Source of the DNA: Panaeolus papilionaceus
Lineage: Eukaryota > Basidiomycota > Agaricomycetes > Agaricales
Direction of reading: 5' to 3'
Length of the DNA stretch: 64,000 bases
Assembly (NCBI GenBank): GCA_015501605.1
Contig: JADNRZ010000018.1
Coordinates: forward strand, 1 to 64,000
In this document: one piece after another, positions 20,455 through 30,982 of the stretch
Numbering within the stretch: position 1 is the first letter of the stretch
How the letters are laid out: every line of letters starts with the position of its first letter
Translations under genes and position numbers: made by a program
Notes under the pieces: generated by a model
Databases searched by the model: none
What the model saw: the letters and a program-made list of their open reading frames with translations, nothing else
What the model was told of the DNA's origin: nothing

Positions 20455-21643
20455 AATCATTTATATGTACCATATAATTGTGTATACCGTATTTCTAGTC
20501 ATAATTCCTGTTGGAAGCCACTATATTAGCACATCCATATATATATTGTTGCAACACACAAACTGTAAATGAAGTTTTATCCCCTCTGCATCATTTATGG
20601 TAAAATGGCCTATCAGGTCATGAACCTACCCTCCATTATGTATAGAAGTCACCACAAGAAGAATCCAAATGCCCAAATTGCCATATGTATTGGGCTAAAT
20701 GTATATTGCCCTTAAGCACACCCTCTGAGCCTGTCTACATCGGTATTTTACCATATATATACATGTATAGCACCATCAAATCTTTTATGAAGACTACTAT
20801 TAGTGTTTCAGATGCCTCAATTGGTGATATATTGAGTTGCAACTTCAATAGCATACACACATGTGCACCAGGTCAAAAATACAGTATTCTGGACTTTGTC
20901 ATACAATAAATCACATATCTGGACCATGTAAAGAACGGAAATTGAAGATATTTACCGTAGTTACATGATGCAAAAGACCCCAGAGCAATTGGACAAGTAT
21001 AGCCATCTGTATGTTCAAAATGGTGTAAAATCAACAGAGTTGATATTGTGGTCATTAAGAATGACCAAAATCACCACCACATCAAACACCTTATGACCGC
21101 TTTTTTGTGGCTCTACCCTTCCACAATTATGCAAATCACTTCAAATCTTTTGTAAACATCATAAATCATGTATGTCCATCCATCTGTATGTTCTGATTAA
21201 ATTATTTAGGTTTTGATCCTCTAGAATAAGCTTATCAGTGAAAATTTGAGGCATTTTGAGATATGCTCAGAATTCTTTGGGGGTGGGCTGCTTTTAAAGA
21301 TATAATTTGAGCGTTTTTAGAACAGGTTTTAGCTTTGTAAAGCGGTCATTACCCATGAAGATATTCCCAAATTACTATTCTACATAAGTCAAAGTAGTAT
21401 TTAGTAGTTTCTATTCTGTAATTTGATTATTCAGGGCATTCAACGATTGGATACAATGCTATTATGTATTATAACCAAGAATCAAGAGGTTTTGTGGCAA
21501 GAGAGGGGGTGGAAGCATATATTATCAGGTATGTAGACCGCAAAAGTTACATTTTGAGGTGTATGGGGTAAATATAATGTGTGGAAACGGTTCAATTTAC
21601 ATAGTAGTGCAGATATACATGTATATATAGTGTATAAAGAGAT
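20455..21643 (+). other. FB-1 spacer, non-coding, conserved in FB-2
   Basis: The 1,189-bp AT-rich spacer has no convincing coding frame. Its second half (about 21,090-21,310) is recognisably the reverse complement of 44,690-44,900 in FB-2. Shared words include GACCGCTTTTTTG, GGCTCTACCCTTCCACAAT, ATCTGTATGTTCTGATTAAA and TTTGGGGGTGGGCT. Confidence 0.75.
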
Positions 21644-23376
21644 GTGCCAAGTTTGAAGGCAGTAGCTGCAGCAGGTGTAGAGTAATGAGGTCAGAAAAGC
21701 GGATGGGGGAGGAGGAGAAGGGGGATCAAGGGATGTTCCCACACTATAGTACCAAAATGCGAAATGCAATTGCTCTCTCCACATGCACAACATTTATGTT
21801 CTGTTTTCAGATTCTGAAAGTAGGCGATTGTAGCTTTCTGTTGATATATAGATGTTGATTAAAATAAAATCAGCAAGCAGTGCAAATGGTGCACAAAGAA
21901 ATGCAATCAAAGACAGGGGCTAATTTAATTACCAAAAAAGCGAAATTGAATGGTGCAGTCCCTAGTGAAGATAATGATTAGGCAAGGGCATATTCTTAAA
22001 CTAGACACTTATAAGTTTCCAATGGTATATACTATGTGGAGAAAAAGTGCCAAAAAAGCGGTGGAAAATGCAGCAGTAATAATGCTATTAATGAATAGGG
22101 GCTATTGATAACAAAAAAAAGCGGAGCTGTTTTGGGTAATCTACTGCAGGGAATTAGATAAATAAAAATCAGATTCAAATACTAGGAAACTGTAGCTTTC
22201 TAGTGATATATATATATCCATATAAAAGTGCCAAAAAAGCGGTGGAATAAATGCTGCAATAATAGGGGGGAGGAATATTAATGAGTGTGATGTCATTAGT
22301 GCCTGAAAGCAGATCAGTGATGCCAATTTCCCAAAAAAGCGAAGCTAATTAATGAGGATTGATGAGATTAAATGGGATCAATGACATCACACTAATATTC
22401 CTGATCAGGACGAAGATTTGATTTGTAAATAGGGGCTCATTTAATCAATGCACAATAACCAGAGCAGATCTGCTGCTTCTGTGGCCACATTTGGCAGATC
22501 GGACCACATGAATAGATAGATATAGTGTATACCTTTGTAATGGTATATATATCCCCCCCAATTGGTGCACAAAGCGATGCAATATTGTGGAAATAATTGT
22601 AGTAGGGGGAATAGGGGCTAAAAAAGCGGAAAAAGCGAACCTGATCTGCTGGGTTGCTGGTACAATTTGGCAGATCGGATGGTGGGATCTTATAGAGGCT
22701 GTTAATAGCTTTCTAACAGTATATAGATCACCCAAAATAGTGCCCAGAGCGGTGCAATATGGAGCAGGATGCTGTTTGGGCCAAAGATAGGGGCTTTTCA
22801 AGTGACCCATGTAAAAAAACATTTTTTAAGGGTCGATAGGGATCATATGTGGGAGGCTGCGTTCAAAATTTCAGCCTAATTGGGGCAGAAATGAGTGCGC
22901 TATTTGCGATTTATATTATTTTTTCGATTTATTTTGATTTGTGTCCGGCTCTGAGAGTGTATTTCCTTAATTGCTCACCAACCACTCATCCCCCCACCCC
23001 GAAAATACCCATTCTGGGATCCTGATTTTTTTCTCTATGCCCCCATACCCATATCATATCTATCCGACAACATTTGCCCAACCCCCACCCAGCCAGATAA
23101 GCCCCAAGCCCCTATCCAGCATCCCCCCATCCTCCCCCCCTATCCCCAACACCCCTACCCATCCTCCTACCCCCGGAAAATCACCTATATCCATCCCTAT
23201 ACCCCCTATAATATCCCCCCACCCCACCCCCCACCCTATTGTGACGACGGCAGGTCTATCCTGCCAGTATCCAGAAAAAAAAGTCAACTGGCACCATTGC
23301 CAATTGGCATTGTGGATGCATGAGCACTTTGTGCCAACTGGCCTTTCCTCATACATGATCATGGCTGATAAAGGTG
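21644..23376 (-). repeat. FB-1 right arm
   Basis: Mirror of 18722-20454, same length (1,733 bp). The outermost bases on the minus strand read CACCTTTATCAGCCATG instead of the left tip's CAGCCATGTCAGCTATG. Confidence 0.85.
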
Positions 23377-23440
23377 ACCACCTTCCTATTTGGGCTTACA
23401 CTCAACAACTCGAATCTACAACTGCTAAACATCGAGCTCA

Positions 23441-25540
23441 ATGTCAAAGGAGGGGACGCCTCGTGCGTCCAGTTCGTTAGGAGGGCAACGGCCTACAAGC
23501 CCTGTCTTCCGCCCACAACTCACATCATCGGCTCTATCACAGCCATCAGCAGGGGGAGGCACTGCGCCTTCTTCAGATCTTGGGGGGTATTCTGCCCCCG
23601 GGGTTCGTTCATCGTCCCCTACACCAACAGCCCGCTCCGCTCCCCCCAAGGGTGAGGCGAAGAAGCGGTACACCGCCCCCATTCCTGGAGGAAATCAATC
23701 GGATCGTCGCAGCGAAGGAGGAGGGAGCTGGACAACCGTCGCCAGGAAGAGCAGGAGATCTGCTGCTTCTCAACAATCTTACTTGAGGCATTCGTCAGTT
23801 CCCTTCGAAGCGGCTGGTATGAAGGAGGAGGCCAGTCGGGATCTGAAGGCTGCTATTTGCAGTGTGAGGGAGATACGGCACTGGATGGAGAACGGTGCCA
23901 ACCCGTCCATGTTCGCTAACCAAGCGGACACCAGTCTCCTCGCCCATGAGCTTCTCGAGCTCGTGGAGCGGGTGTCCAGGTCTACCTGGGCAGCAGTTCA
24001 ACCCACCGGCGAGAACGGAGCGCTGGTGGACGCCCTATTCGATGTCCTCAACGAGTCCTACAACAAAGTTGAGGGGGACATCACAATCAGGCAGCCCCTC
24101 GTTGAGGGCTCGCTCCCCCCCTCCAGCCCACCTCCTGAGATGGAGATGGATGAGGAGTACGATGCTGAGGTACAGCAGGCCATCGCCGCTGACCTCGACA
24201 CAACCCCACAGGTCCAGGGCACTGCGCACGGACCACCCGTGGGAGACCCGGCCTCCACCACCTGAAAGTTGTCGTCTTTCAGGAAGCGGAAGGCCGCGGG
24301 ACCCGTCCCGACATCCTCCGCTCCTGTCGCACCTGAAGATACGGAAATGACAGGAACGGCTCCTAAGAAGCCGAAAGTGCCCGTAGCCGGGACCTTTCAG
24401 AGGCCCTCCGGGCCTCCCTCTCAGGTGAACCAACAGACGAAACCGAAGCCGTCTTTCGCTGCAGTCGCCAAACGCTCGACCGTTCCTGGTTATAGAGCGC
24501 CACAGCCAGGCATGTCTAGTGCCTGCGTGCAATTCCCGCCCCAGGCCTACCCCACCCAGGTAGCCAGGCCCTCGACAAGTAGAGGCAAACCCAAGAATGC
24601 CTCTACTCCGTCTTATGTTGTTAAGGGCCCGTCTCGTTGACAGGTCCTCATCACCTTCACGGCGCGATCTCTACCTCCGGTAGACATCGAGCGCCTCTAT
24701 CAAGAGGTGAATACGGTGCTGGCTCGGGCTGGCGCCGTCATTTGCACTCTCTCGTGCGGCCCCGCGTTCAATGGGTATACCGTCGAGACTACTCACATCG
24801 CATCGGAGAGGGATATTGCCCTCATCCAGTCCGTCGCGAAGAAATTCTTCCCGGAGACACAAGGTCCGCTCTCCCCGCAGGTCACCCTGCCCGCCTCAAT
24901 GTCGTACCTTAAGATGGTCGATGTTCTGGTGTTTTCCTCCTTGACGACTGGCGTCAGGATTACCGAAGAGGATGTGAAGCGCGCGATCTCCGCGTCGCCC
25001 CTCATGTCCTCCTTCACTTTGTGCACTAAGCCGCGCATTATTCGTAACTCCAAGATGGCCGCTACCGCGACCGTCTATTTCGATCTATGGGATACCCAGC
25101 AGGGTGCCTGAGCTAAGACGCTCATCGGGAGATCCATAATGATTTGTGGACACTCCTGCTCTATTCAGGCGGCTTCGGCCAACCGTGGTGTCCCCTGTTG
25201 CCCCAAGTGCTTCAGGTGGGGCCACGACATTAAACACTGTCGGGCTCGCGGCCAGACGTGTCCAATTTGCGGTGGGCCCCATACCAGGGACCAACACCAA
25301 TCACTCGCGGGGTGTTGCCGAGGCAACCCCAACTCTAACCCACCCGTCCCCCCGACTCCGTCAGGGGAGGCGTGCCCTCATCGGTTCCCTTGCGTCAACT
25401 GCAAAGGAGACCACGCGGCGGATGCCTGCAATTGCCCGTTCTGGCGTAACCGGTTCGACGAGAACTGGTATGTTAGGGCGTATGCTAAGGTGAGTAGCCG
25501 ACATGGCACTGCACCCAAAATCTCACACCATCGTTCTTAG
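23441..25540 (+). pseudogene. LINE-A ORF1 with three TGA stops
   Basis: Start ATG 23441 (MSKEGTPRASSS), normal stop TAG 25538-25540. The frame is collinear over its length but carries in-frame TGA at 24263-24265, 24638-24640 and 25109-25111. At each site another A copy, or the equivalent codon context, has CGA. Fingers CPKCFRWGHDIKHC, CPICGGPH and CVNCKGDHAADACNC are present near the C-terminus. Confidence 0.85.
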
Positions 25541-25542
25541 AA

Positions 25543-26499
25543 ATGAGTCAAACCAAATCTAAGGACATTAGTGTATATTCTCAAAATGTTTGTAAAAATT
25601 ATGAACATATGAATTTGTTACTGGACCATATGCAAAATGTGTATGATCTTTTATTCATCCAAGAGCCCCTGTGGCGTGTGATTCGTACAGCGCCGTCCAC
25701 CTCCAACAAGGAGGGCGACGACATGGAAGGACCTCCGGTCCATCCCAACTGGTTGCTCTTTGCTGACGCGAAGAGTGCCGATGGTCAACCCCCTCGTGTG
25801 ATAATGTACGTGGCTCGCAGCCTCGTGCGGTATCGCCCTGCACTCTGTCCGGATATTGTTAAACACCGCGACGTTCAGCTGCTCTCGCTCTTTGGGGAGC
25901 GAGAAGTTTTTAATTTTCTTAATGTCTACTCCGACAGTGGCGCAAGCGCTACGCGCTTCCTCCACGATCATCTCGATGATCTCCCCCCTCTTGTGTATAT
26001 GGGGGGCGACTTCAACTGCTGCTCTCACGTCTGGGATCCAGATGTTGAAGGGCACAATTCCCGCGCTGTCCAAATCCAGGAGATCGCGGCGGAAACGGGG
26101 TTGCTGTGGGCAGAACCAGTTAACCCGGGACCCACCCACATCCCCTTTCAGGCAGATCTTTCGCCCACAGTGATCGATCTTGTCTTTCTCAAGGCGGAGT
26201 TCTCTCTGTCCCACGCGCCGAAGCGCGACAGATCCTGGCAGGGTGTCAGCGATCACATCCCTCTGGGATGCACTCTCCCTTGCTCAGAGGAGCCTTCGGC
26301 TCCTCCTCGCAAGTCTATCAAGCCCAATTCGGACACGGAAAAGGCTTTCTTGTCTGCGCTTCGCGCGGGGCTACAAGGCCTCGTCGGACGCGAGTTTGCA
26401 CGTACTCCTGAGGGAGTGGAGGGCATGGCCTCGGCTATTGCTCTCTGCTTCCAAGAGGCATGGGATCACCATGCCATGGAGAAGAAGGTCGTCAAGCGA
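25543..26499 (+). pseudogene. LINE-A ORF2, endonuclease domain only
   Basis: ATG at 25543, 2 nt after the ORF1 stop. It carries a complete APE-type endonuclease: FIQEPLW, YVARSLVRY, GGDFNC.SHVWDPD, ETGLLWAEPVNPGPT, TVIDLVFL, SDHIPLGC. It ends at VVKR (26,499), where the sequence switches into an opposite-strand A copy. The open frame continues for some residues into the junction but is not LINE sequence in that sense. The domain is intact but RT and RNase H are absent. Confidence 0.83.
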
Positions 26500-28781
26500 C
26501 CGCACGAGGCTGCGAGCCACGTACATTATCACACGAGGGGGTTGACCATCGGCGCTCTTCGCGTCAGCGAAGAGCAACCAATTGGGATGGACTGGAGGTC
26601 CTTCCACAACGTCGCCTTCCTTGTTGGAGGTAGACAGCGCGGTGCGAATCACACGCCATGGGGGCTCTTGGATGAATAGAAGATCGTACACAGTTTGCAT
26701 ACGGTCCAGTAACAAATTCATATGTTCATAATTTTTACAAACATTCTGAGAAAATACACTAATGTCCTTGGATTTGATTTGACTCATTTCTAAGAATGAT
26801 TGTGTGAGATTTTGGGTGCAGTGCCATGTCAGCTACTCACCTTAGCATACACTCTAACATACCAGTTCTCATCGAACCGGTTATGCTAGAACGGGCAGTT
26901 GCGGGCATCCGCCGCGTGATCCCCTTTGCAGTTGACGCAAGGGAATCGATGAGGGCACGCCTCCCCTGACGGAGTCGGGGGGACAGGTGGGTTAGAGTTG
27001 GGGTTGCCTCGGCAACACCCCGCGAGTGATCGGTGCTGGTCCCTAGTGTGGGGCCCACCGCAAATAGGGCACGTCTGGCCTCGAGCCCGACAGTGCTTAA
27101 TGTCGTGGCCCCACCTGAAGCACTTAGGGCAACAGGGGACACCACGGTTGGCCGAAGCCGCCTGGATGGAGCAGGAGTGTCCACAAATCATTATGGACCT
27201 CCTGATGAGTGTTTTGGCTCGGGCACCCTGCTGGGTATCCCATAGGTCAAAATAGACAGTCGTGGTAGCAGCCATCTTGGAGTTGCGAATAATGCACGGT
27301 TTAGTGCGCAATGCGAAGGAGGACATGAGGGGCGATGCGGAAATCGCGTGCTTCATGTCCTCTTCGGTGATCCTGACGCCAGTCGTCAGGGAGGAAAACA
27401 CCAGAACATCGACCATCTTGAGGTACGACGTTGAGGCGGGCAGGGTAACCTGCGGGGAGAGGGGACCTTGCGTCTCCGGGAAGAACTTCTTCGCGACAGA
27501 CCGGATGAGGGCAATATCCCTCTCCGATGCGACGTGAGTCGTCTCGACGGTGTACCCGTTAAACGTGGGGCCGCACGAGAGAGCGCGAATGACGGCGCCA
27601 GCTCGAGCCAGCACCGTATTCACCTCTTGATAAAGACGCTCGATGTCTACCGGAGGTAGAGATCGCGCTGTGAAAGTAATAAGGACCTGTCGATGAGACG
27701 GGCCCTTAACAACGTAGGACGGAGTAGAGGCATTCTTGGGTTTGCCTCTGCTTGCCAATGGCCCGGCTACCTGGGTGGGGTAGGCCTGGGGCGGGAATTG
27801 TGCACAGGCATTGGACATGCCTGGCTGTGGCGCTCTGTAACCAGGAACGGTGGAGCGCTTGGCAACTGCAGCGAAAGACGGCTTCGGTTTCGTCTGTCGG
27901 TTCACCTGAGGGGGAGGCCCGGAGGGCCTCCGAAAGGTCCCGGCTACGGGAACTTTCGGTTTCTTGGGGGCCGTTCCTGTCATTTCCGTATCTTCGGGTG
28001 CGACAGGGGCAGAGGATGTCGGGACGTGTCCTGCGGCCTTCCGCTTCCTGAAAGACGACAACTTTCAGGTGGTGGAGGCCGGGTCTCCCACGGGTGGTCC
28101 GTGCGCAGTGCCCTGGACCTGTGGGGTTGTGTCGAGGTCAGCGGCGATGGCCTGCTGTACCTCAGCATCGTACTCCTCATCCATCTCCATCTCAGGAGGT
28201 GGGCTGGAGGGGGGGAGCGAGCCCTCAACGAGGGGCTGCCTGATTGTGATGTCCCCCTCAACTTTGTTGTAGGACTCGTTGAGGACATCGAATAGGGCGT
28301 CCACCAGCGCTCCGTTCTCGCCGGTGGGTTGAACTGCTGCCCAGGTAGACCTGGACACCCGCTCCACGAGCTCGAGAAGCTCATGGGCGAGGAGACTGGT
28401 GTCCGCTTGGTTAGCGAACATGGACGGGTTGGCACCGTTCTCCATCCAGTGCCGTATCTCCCTCACACTGCAAATAGCAGCCTTCAGATCCCGACTGGCC
28501 TCCTCCTTCATACCAGCCGCTTCGAAGGGAACTGACGAATGCCTCAAGTAAGATTGTTGAGAAGCAGCAGATCTCCTGCTCTTCCTGGCGACGGTTGTCC
28601 AGCTCCCTCCTCCTTCGCTGCGACGATCCGATTGATTTCCTCTGGGAACGGGGGTGGTGTAACGCTTCTTCGCCTCACCCTTGGGGGGAGCGGAGCGTGC
28701 TGTTGGTGTAGGGGACGATGAACGAGCCCCGGGGGCGGAATACCCCCCAAGATCTGAAGAGGGCGCAGTGCCCCCCCCTGC
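26500..28781 (-). mobile_element. LINE family A, minus copy (5' end displaced to 40499-40696 by KDZ element)
   Basis: ORF2 start (ATG at 26787) and ORF1 (C-terminus near 26,790, running to 28,781) lie on the minus strand. The ORF1 start and 5' UTR are found 11.7 kb further on at 40499-40696, beyond the KDZ transposon. ORF1 is nearly collinear but has a TGA at about 28,071-28,073 and lacks a short stretch at the finger end (stop near 26,886). The ORF2 part covers only about 95 residues of the endonuclease. Confidence 0.85.
28774..28781 (+). repeat. KDZ element target-site duplication, left
   Basis: CCCCCTGC lies directly before the element and is repeated at 40499-40506. Both copies come from the glycine-rich start of A ORF1. 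Eight bp is the TSD length reported for KDZ/Zisupton elements. Confidence 0.85.
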
Positions 28782-28849
28782 CACTAGTTATTGTTAAGCC
28801 CCAATCATTGCTCTAAGGCGACGCCTGACTGCATCATTGGGACGTCTCT

Positions 28850-29905
28850 TGAGGAAAATATCATAATATATCAAAGGTAGCAAAATCATGGGTTGATATG
28901 ACAGCGAAATCAATCACAGACCTCGTACAAATTCATAATTTGATAGGGCAACAAAATCATTACATCGAAATCATAAACCCCACCAGTGACACAAGATCAA
29001 TCCGTGTAAATCATACATGAGTGCATCAATTTCGAAATCATTTGAGTGGCACCATAGTGGGGGTGCAAAATCATTCAAGCCAAGCTGACGAAAAATCATT
29101 CCAGCTGAACAATACCCTGCAGTGCGAAATCATTTTAAAGAGGCCACTCAGGCTTTTAGACATGCGAAATCATTCTAAATCAAGCCATGTGCCTTACTCA
29201 GGGTGCTAAATCATTACAACAACACCATTTACCAGCATCCGAAATCATTTGAGACATGCCACACTTGGGACGAAATCATTAAACCAGACACTTAAATGAA
29301 CAGCGACATCATTCAAGTGACCACATTATCTGGGGACATGAAATCATTCAAGCCACACTCATTAATGAGGTGCGAAATCAATCGAGCCATGCATGTAATG
29401 TGGATTGTGAAATCATTAAATCTCACTGTTTAATGATATGCGAAATCATTTGAGCCACACATTGTACTGAGAGGCGAAATCATTTAAGCCACACTCATTA
29501 ATGATATGCAAAATCACTTGCGCCATGCACCACACTGAGATGCGAAATCATTAAATCTCACTGTTTAATGAGATGCGAAATCATTAAATCACACATTGTA
29601 CTGAGAGGCGAAATCATTTAAGCCGCATTCATTAATGATCTGCGAAATCATTAAATCACACTGTTTGATGACATTGAAATCATTCGAGCTACACATTTTA
29701 CTGAGACGCGAAATCATTAAATCACACTCCGAGTCATTAATGATATGTGAAATCATTTACGCCACACAATTTGATGAGACGCAAAAATATTTGAGCTATG
29801 CACCTTCCTTGGGGTCAAAAACCGAAATCATTCGAGCCACATCATTTACAGGTTGGCACATGACCCTCTAGCAGCAAAACCTCTGAAATCATTTCACACC
29901 CATAC
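28850..29905 (+). repeat. Left subterminal array of CGAAATCATT words
   Basis: About 28-30 occurrences of (C/T)GAAATCATT or one-base variants occur, mostly 32-36 bp apart (for example starts near 29,241, 29,271, 29,304, 29,338, 29,374, 29,407, 29,440, 29,476, 29,508, 29,543, 29,576, 29,610, 29,642, 29,674 and 29,709). The intervening sequences are not conserved except for recurring CACACT/CATTAATGA pieces. Likely transposase-binding sites (inference). No gene. Confidence 0.8.
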
Positions 29906-30982
29906 ATAGTGAACTCATAAATGAGCACGATGCACTATTCCATTTGAATTTATATTATTTTCTGGTTGAAGCGTAGGATGTGGTTTGAATAACATATTAT
30001 GTAACAAGCATCGGAGTTTGAATATTTTCAACAGACAAACACGACTCCCGATGTACCCCATCTTCTTTCTCACCATCATGGTCATCCCTATCCCTCATCC
30101 CTCATCTCTCATGGTTCGCCTCATCATCCCACCTTGCTGCTCTCCTGCTTGTTCGTCATCATAGCCTTTGCCATCAATCTCACCCCTCTGTTCCATGTCC
30201 CTTCATATCATGCGCATTTGATATTGTGGACCAACTTCGTGCCAATTTCATCGAGTAATCGTTGTTTCTGAGGTGGTGACATGGTTAAACGGCGAGCATA
30301 TTGCGAGGTGATACGGCTTTCATTCTCTATTTCATAACCTCATTTCACACATAGCTTCTATATGACAGGTTTACTCGGAGAATTTTGGGATGTAGGATGT
30401 ACAAGGGAGTGTGGCACATGTAAGTTCACCTATACCTACAGTCCCACTGCTCATCAGAGTTATTGCGTCTTCTGCCTACTTCCTTATAGTCAATCATTTT
30501 CCTCAACCTCGTTTCAATCGCTGACCCGGACCCGTGGCGTACCCTACCCGTGTACCCGCGGGTTTTCCGTACAAAAAGAGCCCAAGATCGTCCAAAACGG
30601 ATAATCTTTGGGCAAGATATGCTTGAAATACGAAGCCTTTCGTATTTCGAGCATATCTTGCTCAATTCTGGGCCGTTTCGGGCGCTCTTGGGCCCGTTTT
30701 AAAGCTCACGGGTACGCCGAAGCTGACCCGTACCCGTACCCGTACCCGCGCCCAACCCGACCCCATAACGTGTCCTCACCTGTACCCCCAACTTTCCATA
30801 TCCACAATCACACTCAGTCTTCGCTCAACCCTTTTGGCCCAAATCTTTTATTCTCTTTTTGGGGGAGTGGACCACCTTTCAGACTGCATCTCCGTCATAG
30901 GATAATATGTTCGTTTTAGCTGGTCCAATAGTCCAATACCATTTCATTTTACAATCTAAACATTACAAGTCCACACGCAATA
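29906..30982. other. Non-coding stretch inside the KDZ element with a fold-back insert
   Basis: This lies between the left array and the end of the transposase gene. I see no gene. It contains pyrimidine-rich sequence (30,040-30,200) and a palindromic insert (30,518-30,758, separate entry). It is downstream of the minus-strand transposase, so terminator/3' UTR sequence of that gene should lie at its right edge. Confidence 0.5.
30518..30758. repeat. Imperfect palindrome of about 240 bp with CCCGTA repeats at its ends (MITE-like)
   Basis: The centre is near 30,638: GCAAGATATGCTTGAAATAC is mirrored by GTATTTCGAGCATATCTTGC. Pairing extends outward through GAGCCCAAGA / TCTTGGGCCC to GCTGACCCGGACCC on the left and CCCGTACCCGTACCCG on the right. 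It could fold into one long hairpin. No coding content. Probably a small non-autonomous insert in the KDZ element. TSD not determined. Confidence 0.65.

Larger units (their letters stand above)
18722..23376. mobile_element. FB-1: non-coding long-inverted-repeat (fold-back) element
   Basis: The 4,655-bp insert sits in the A 5' UTR. It is flanked by ACCACCT at 18715-18721 and 23377-23383 (7-bp TSD), and removing it restores the exact A 5' UTR seen at 15.2 kb. Inverted arms are 18722-20454 and 21644-23376 (1,733 bp each), with a spacer 20455-21643. Tips differ: the left starts CAGCCATG, and the right (on the minus strand) starts CACCTTTATC. The arms hold C-rich/G-rich runs near the ends (18,860-19,030 and the mirror), then AT-rich sequence with repeated CGCTTTTTTGG and TAGAAAGCTA words. 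Short open frames occur in mirror pairs but have no domain or coding character. A second member is FB-2 at 42986-46906. Confidence 0.85.
18697..26499 (+). mobile_element. LINE family A, plus copy, split by FB-1 and truncated in ORF2
   Basis: The 5' end is GCTTCTTGACCCTGAACC at 18697. Only 25 bp precede the FB-1 insertion. The element resumes at 23377 (TSD) and continues through the 5' UTR, ORF1 (23441-25540) and the ORF2 endonuclease (25543 on), stopping after VVKR at about 26,499 where a minus-strand A copy begins. The stop point mirrors about 12,150 in the other A copy, the limit of the large palindrome. Confidence 0.85.
23560..28781. repeat. A/A palindrome: arms about 2.27 kb, spacer about 670 bp
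   Basis: Left arm about 23,560-25,830 (plus) and right arm about 26,500-28,781 (minus) are inverted copies of ORF1 plus the ORF2 start. The spacer 25,831-26,499 is the rest of the endonuclease. The two arms encode the same variant residues around KEEASRDLKAAICSV, where the A element at 14.8 kb differs. Confidence 0.82.

Noticed and set aside
19276..22822. Mirror-paired open frames in FB-1 arms (125, 61 and 74 codons) as conserved genes
   Set aside because: They are identical only because the arms are identical. They consist of AT-rich translated repeats, lack domains, and the corresponding frames are shortened in FB-2.
22971..23480. Proline-rich open frame of 169 codons at the FB-1/LINE-A border
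   Set aside because: It is translation of the C-rich arm (CCCCACCC runs) running on into the LINE-A 5' end. No start context or domain.
15256..28781. Pure assembly artefact as explanation for the palindromes
   Set aside because: Arms differ by scattered substitutions, FB-1 and KDZ sit in only one arm each, and TSDs make sense of several junctions. Long-read confirmation would still be decisive.
29034..29750. CRISPR-like array (short repeats every 33-35 bp with differing spacers)
   Set aside because: The repeated word is only about 10 bp, the organism is eukaryotic, and the array has a mirror image at the other end of a DNA transposon. Subterminal binding sites explain it better.
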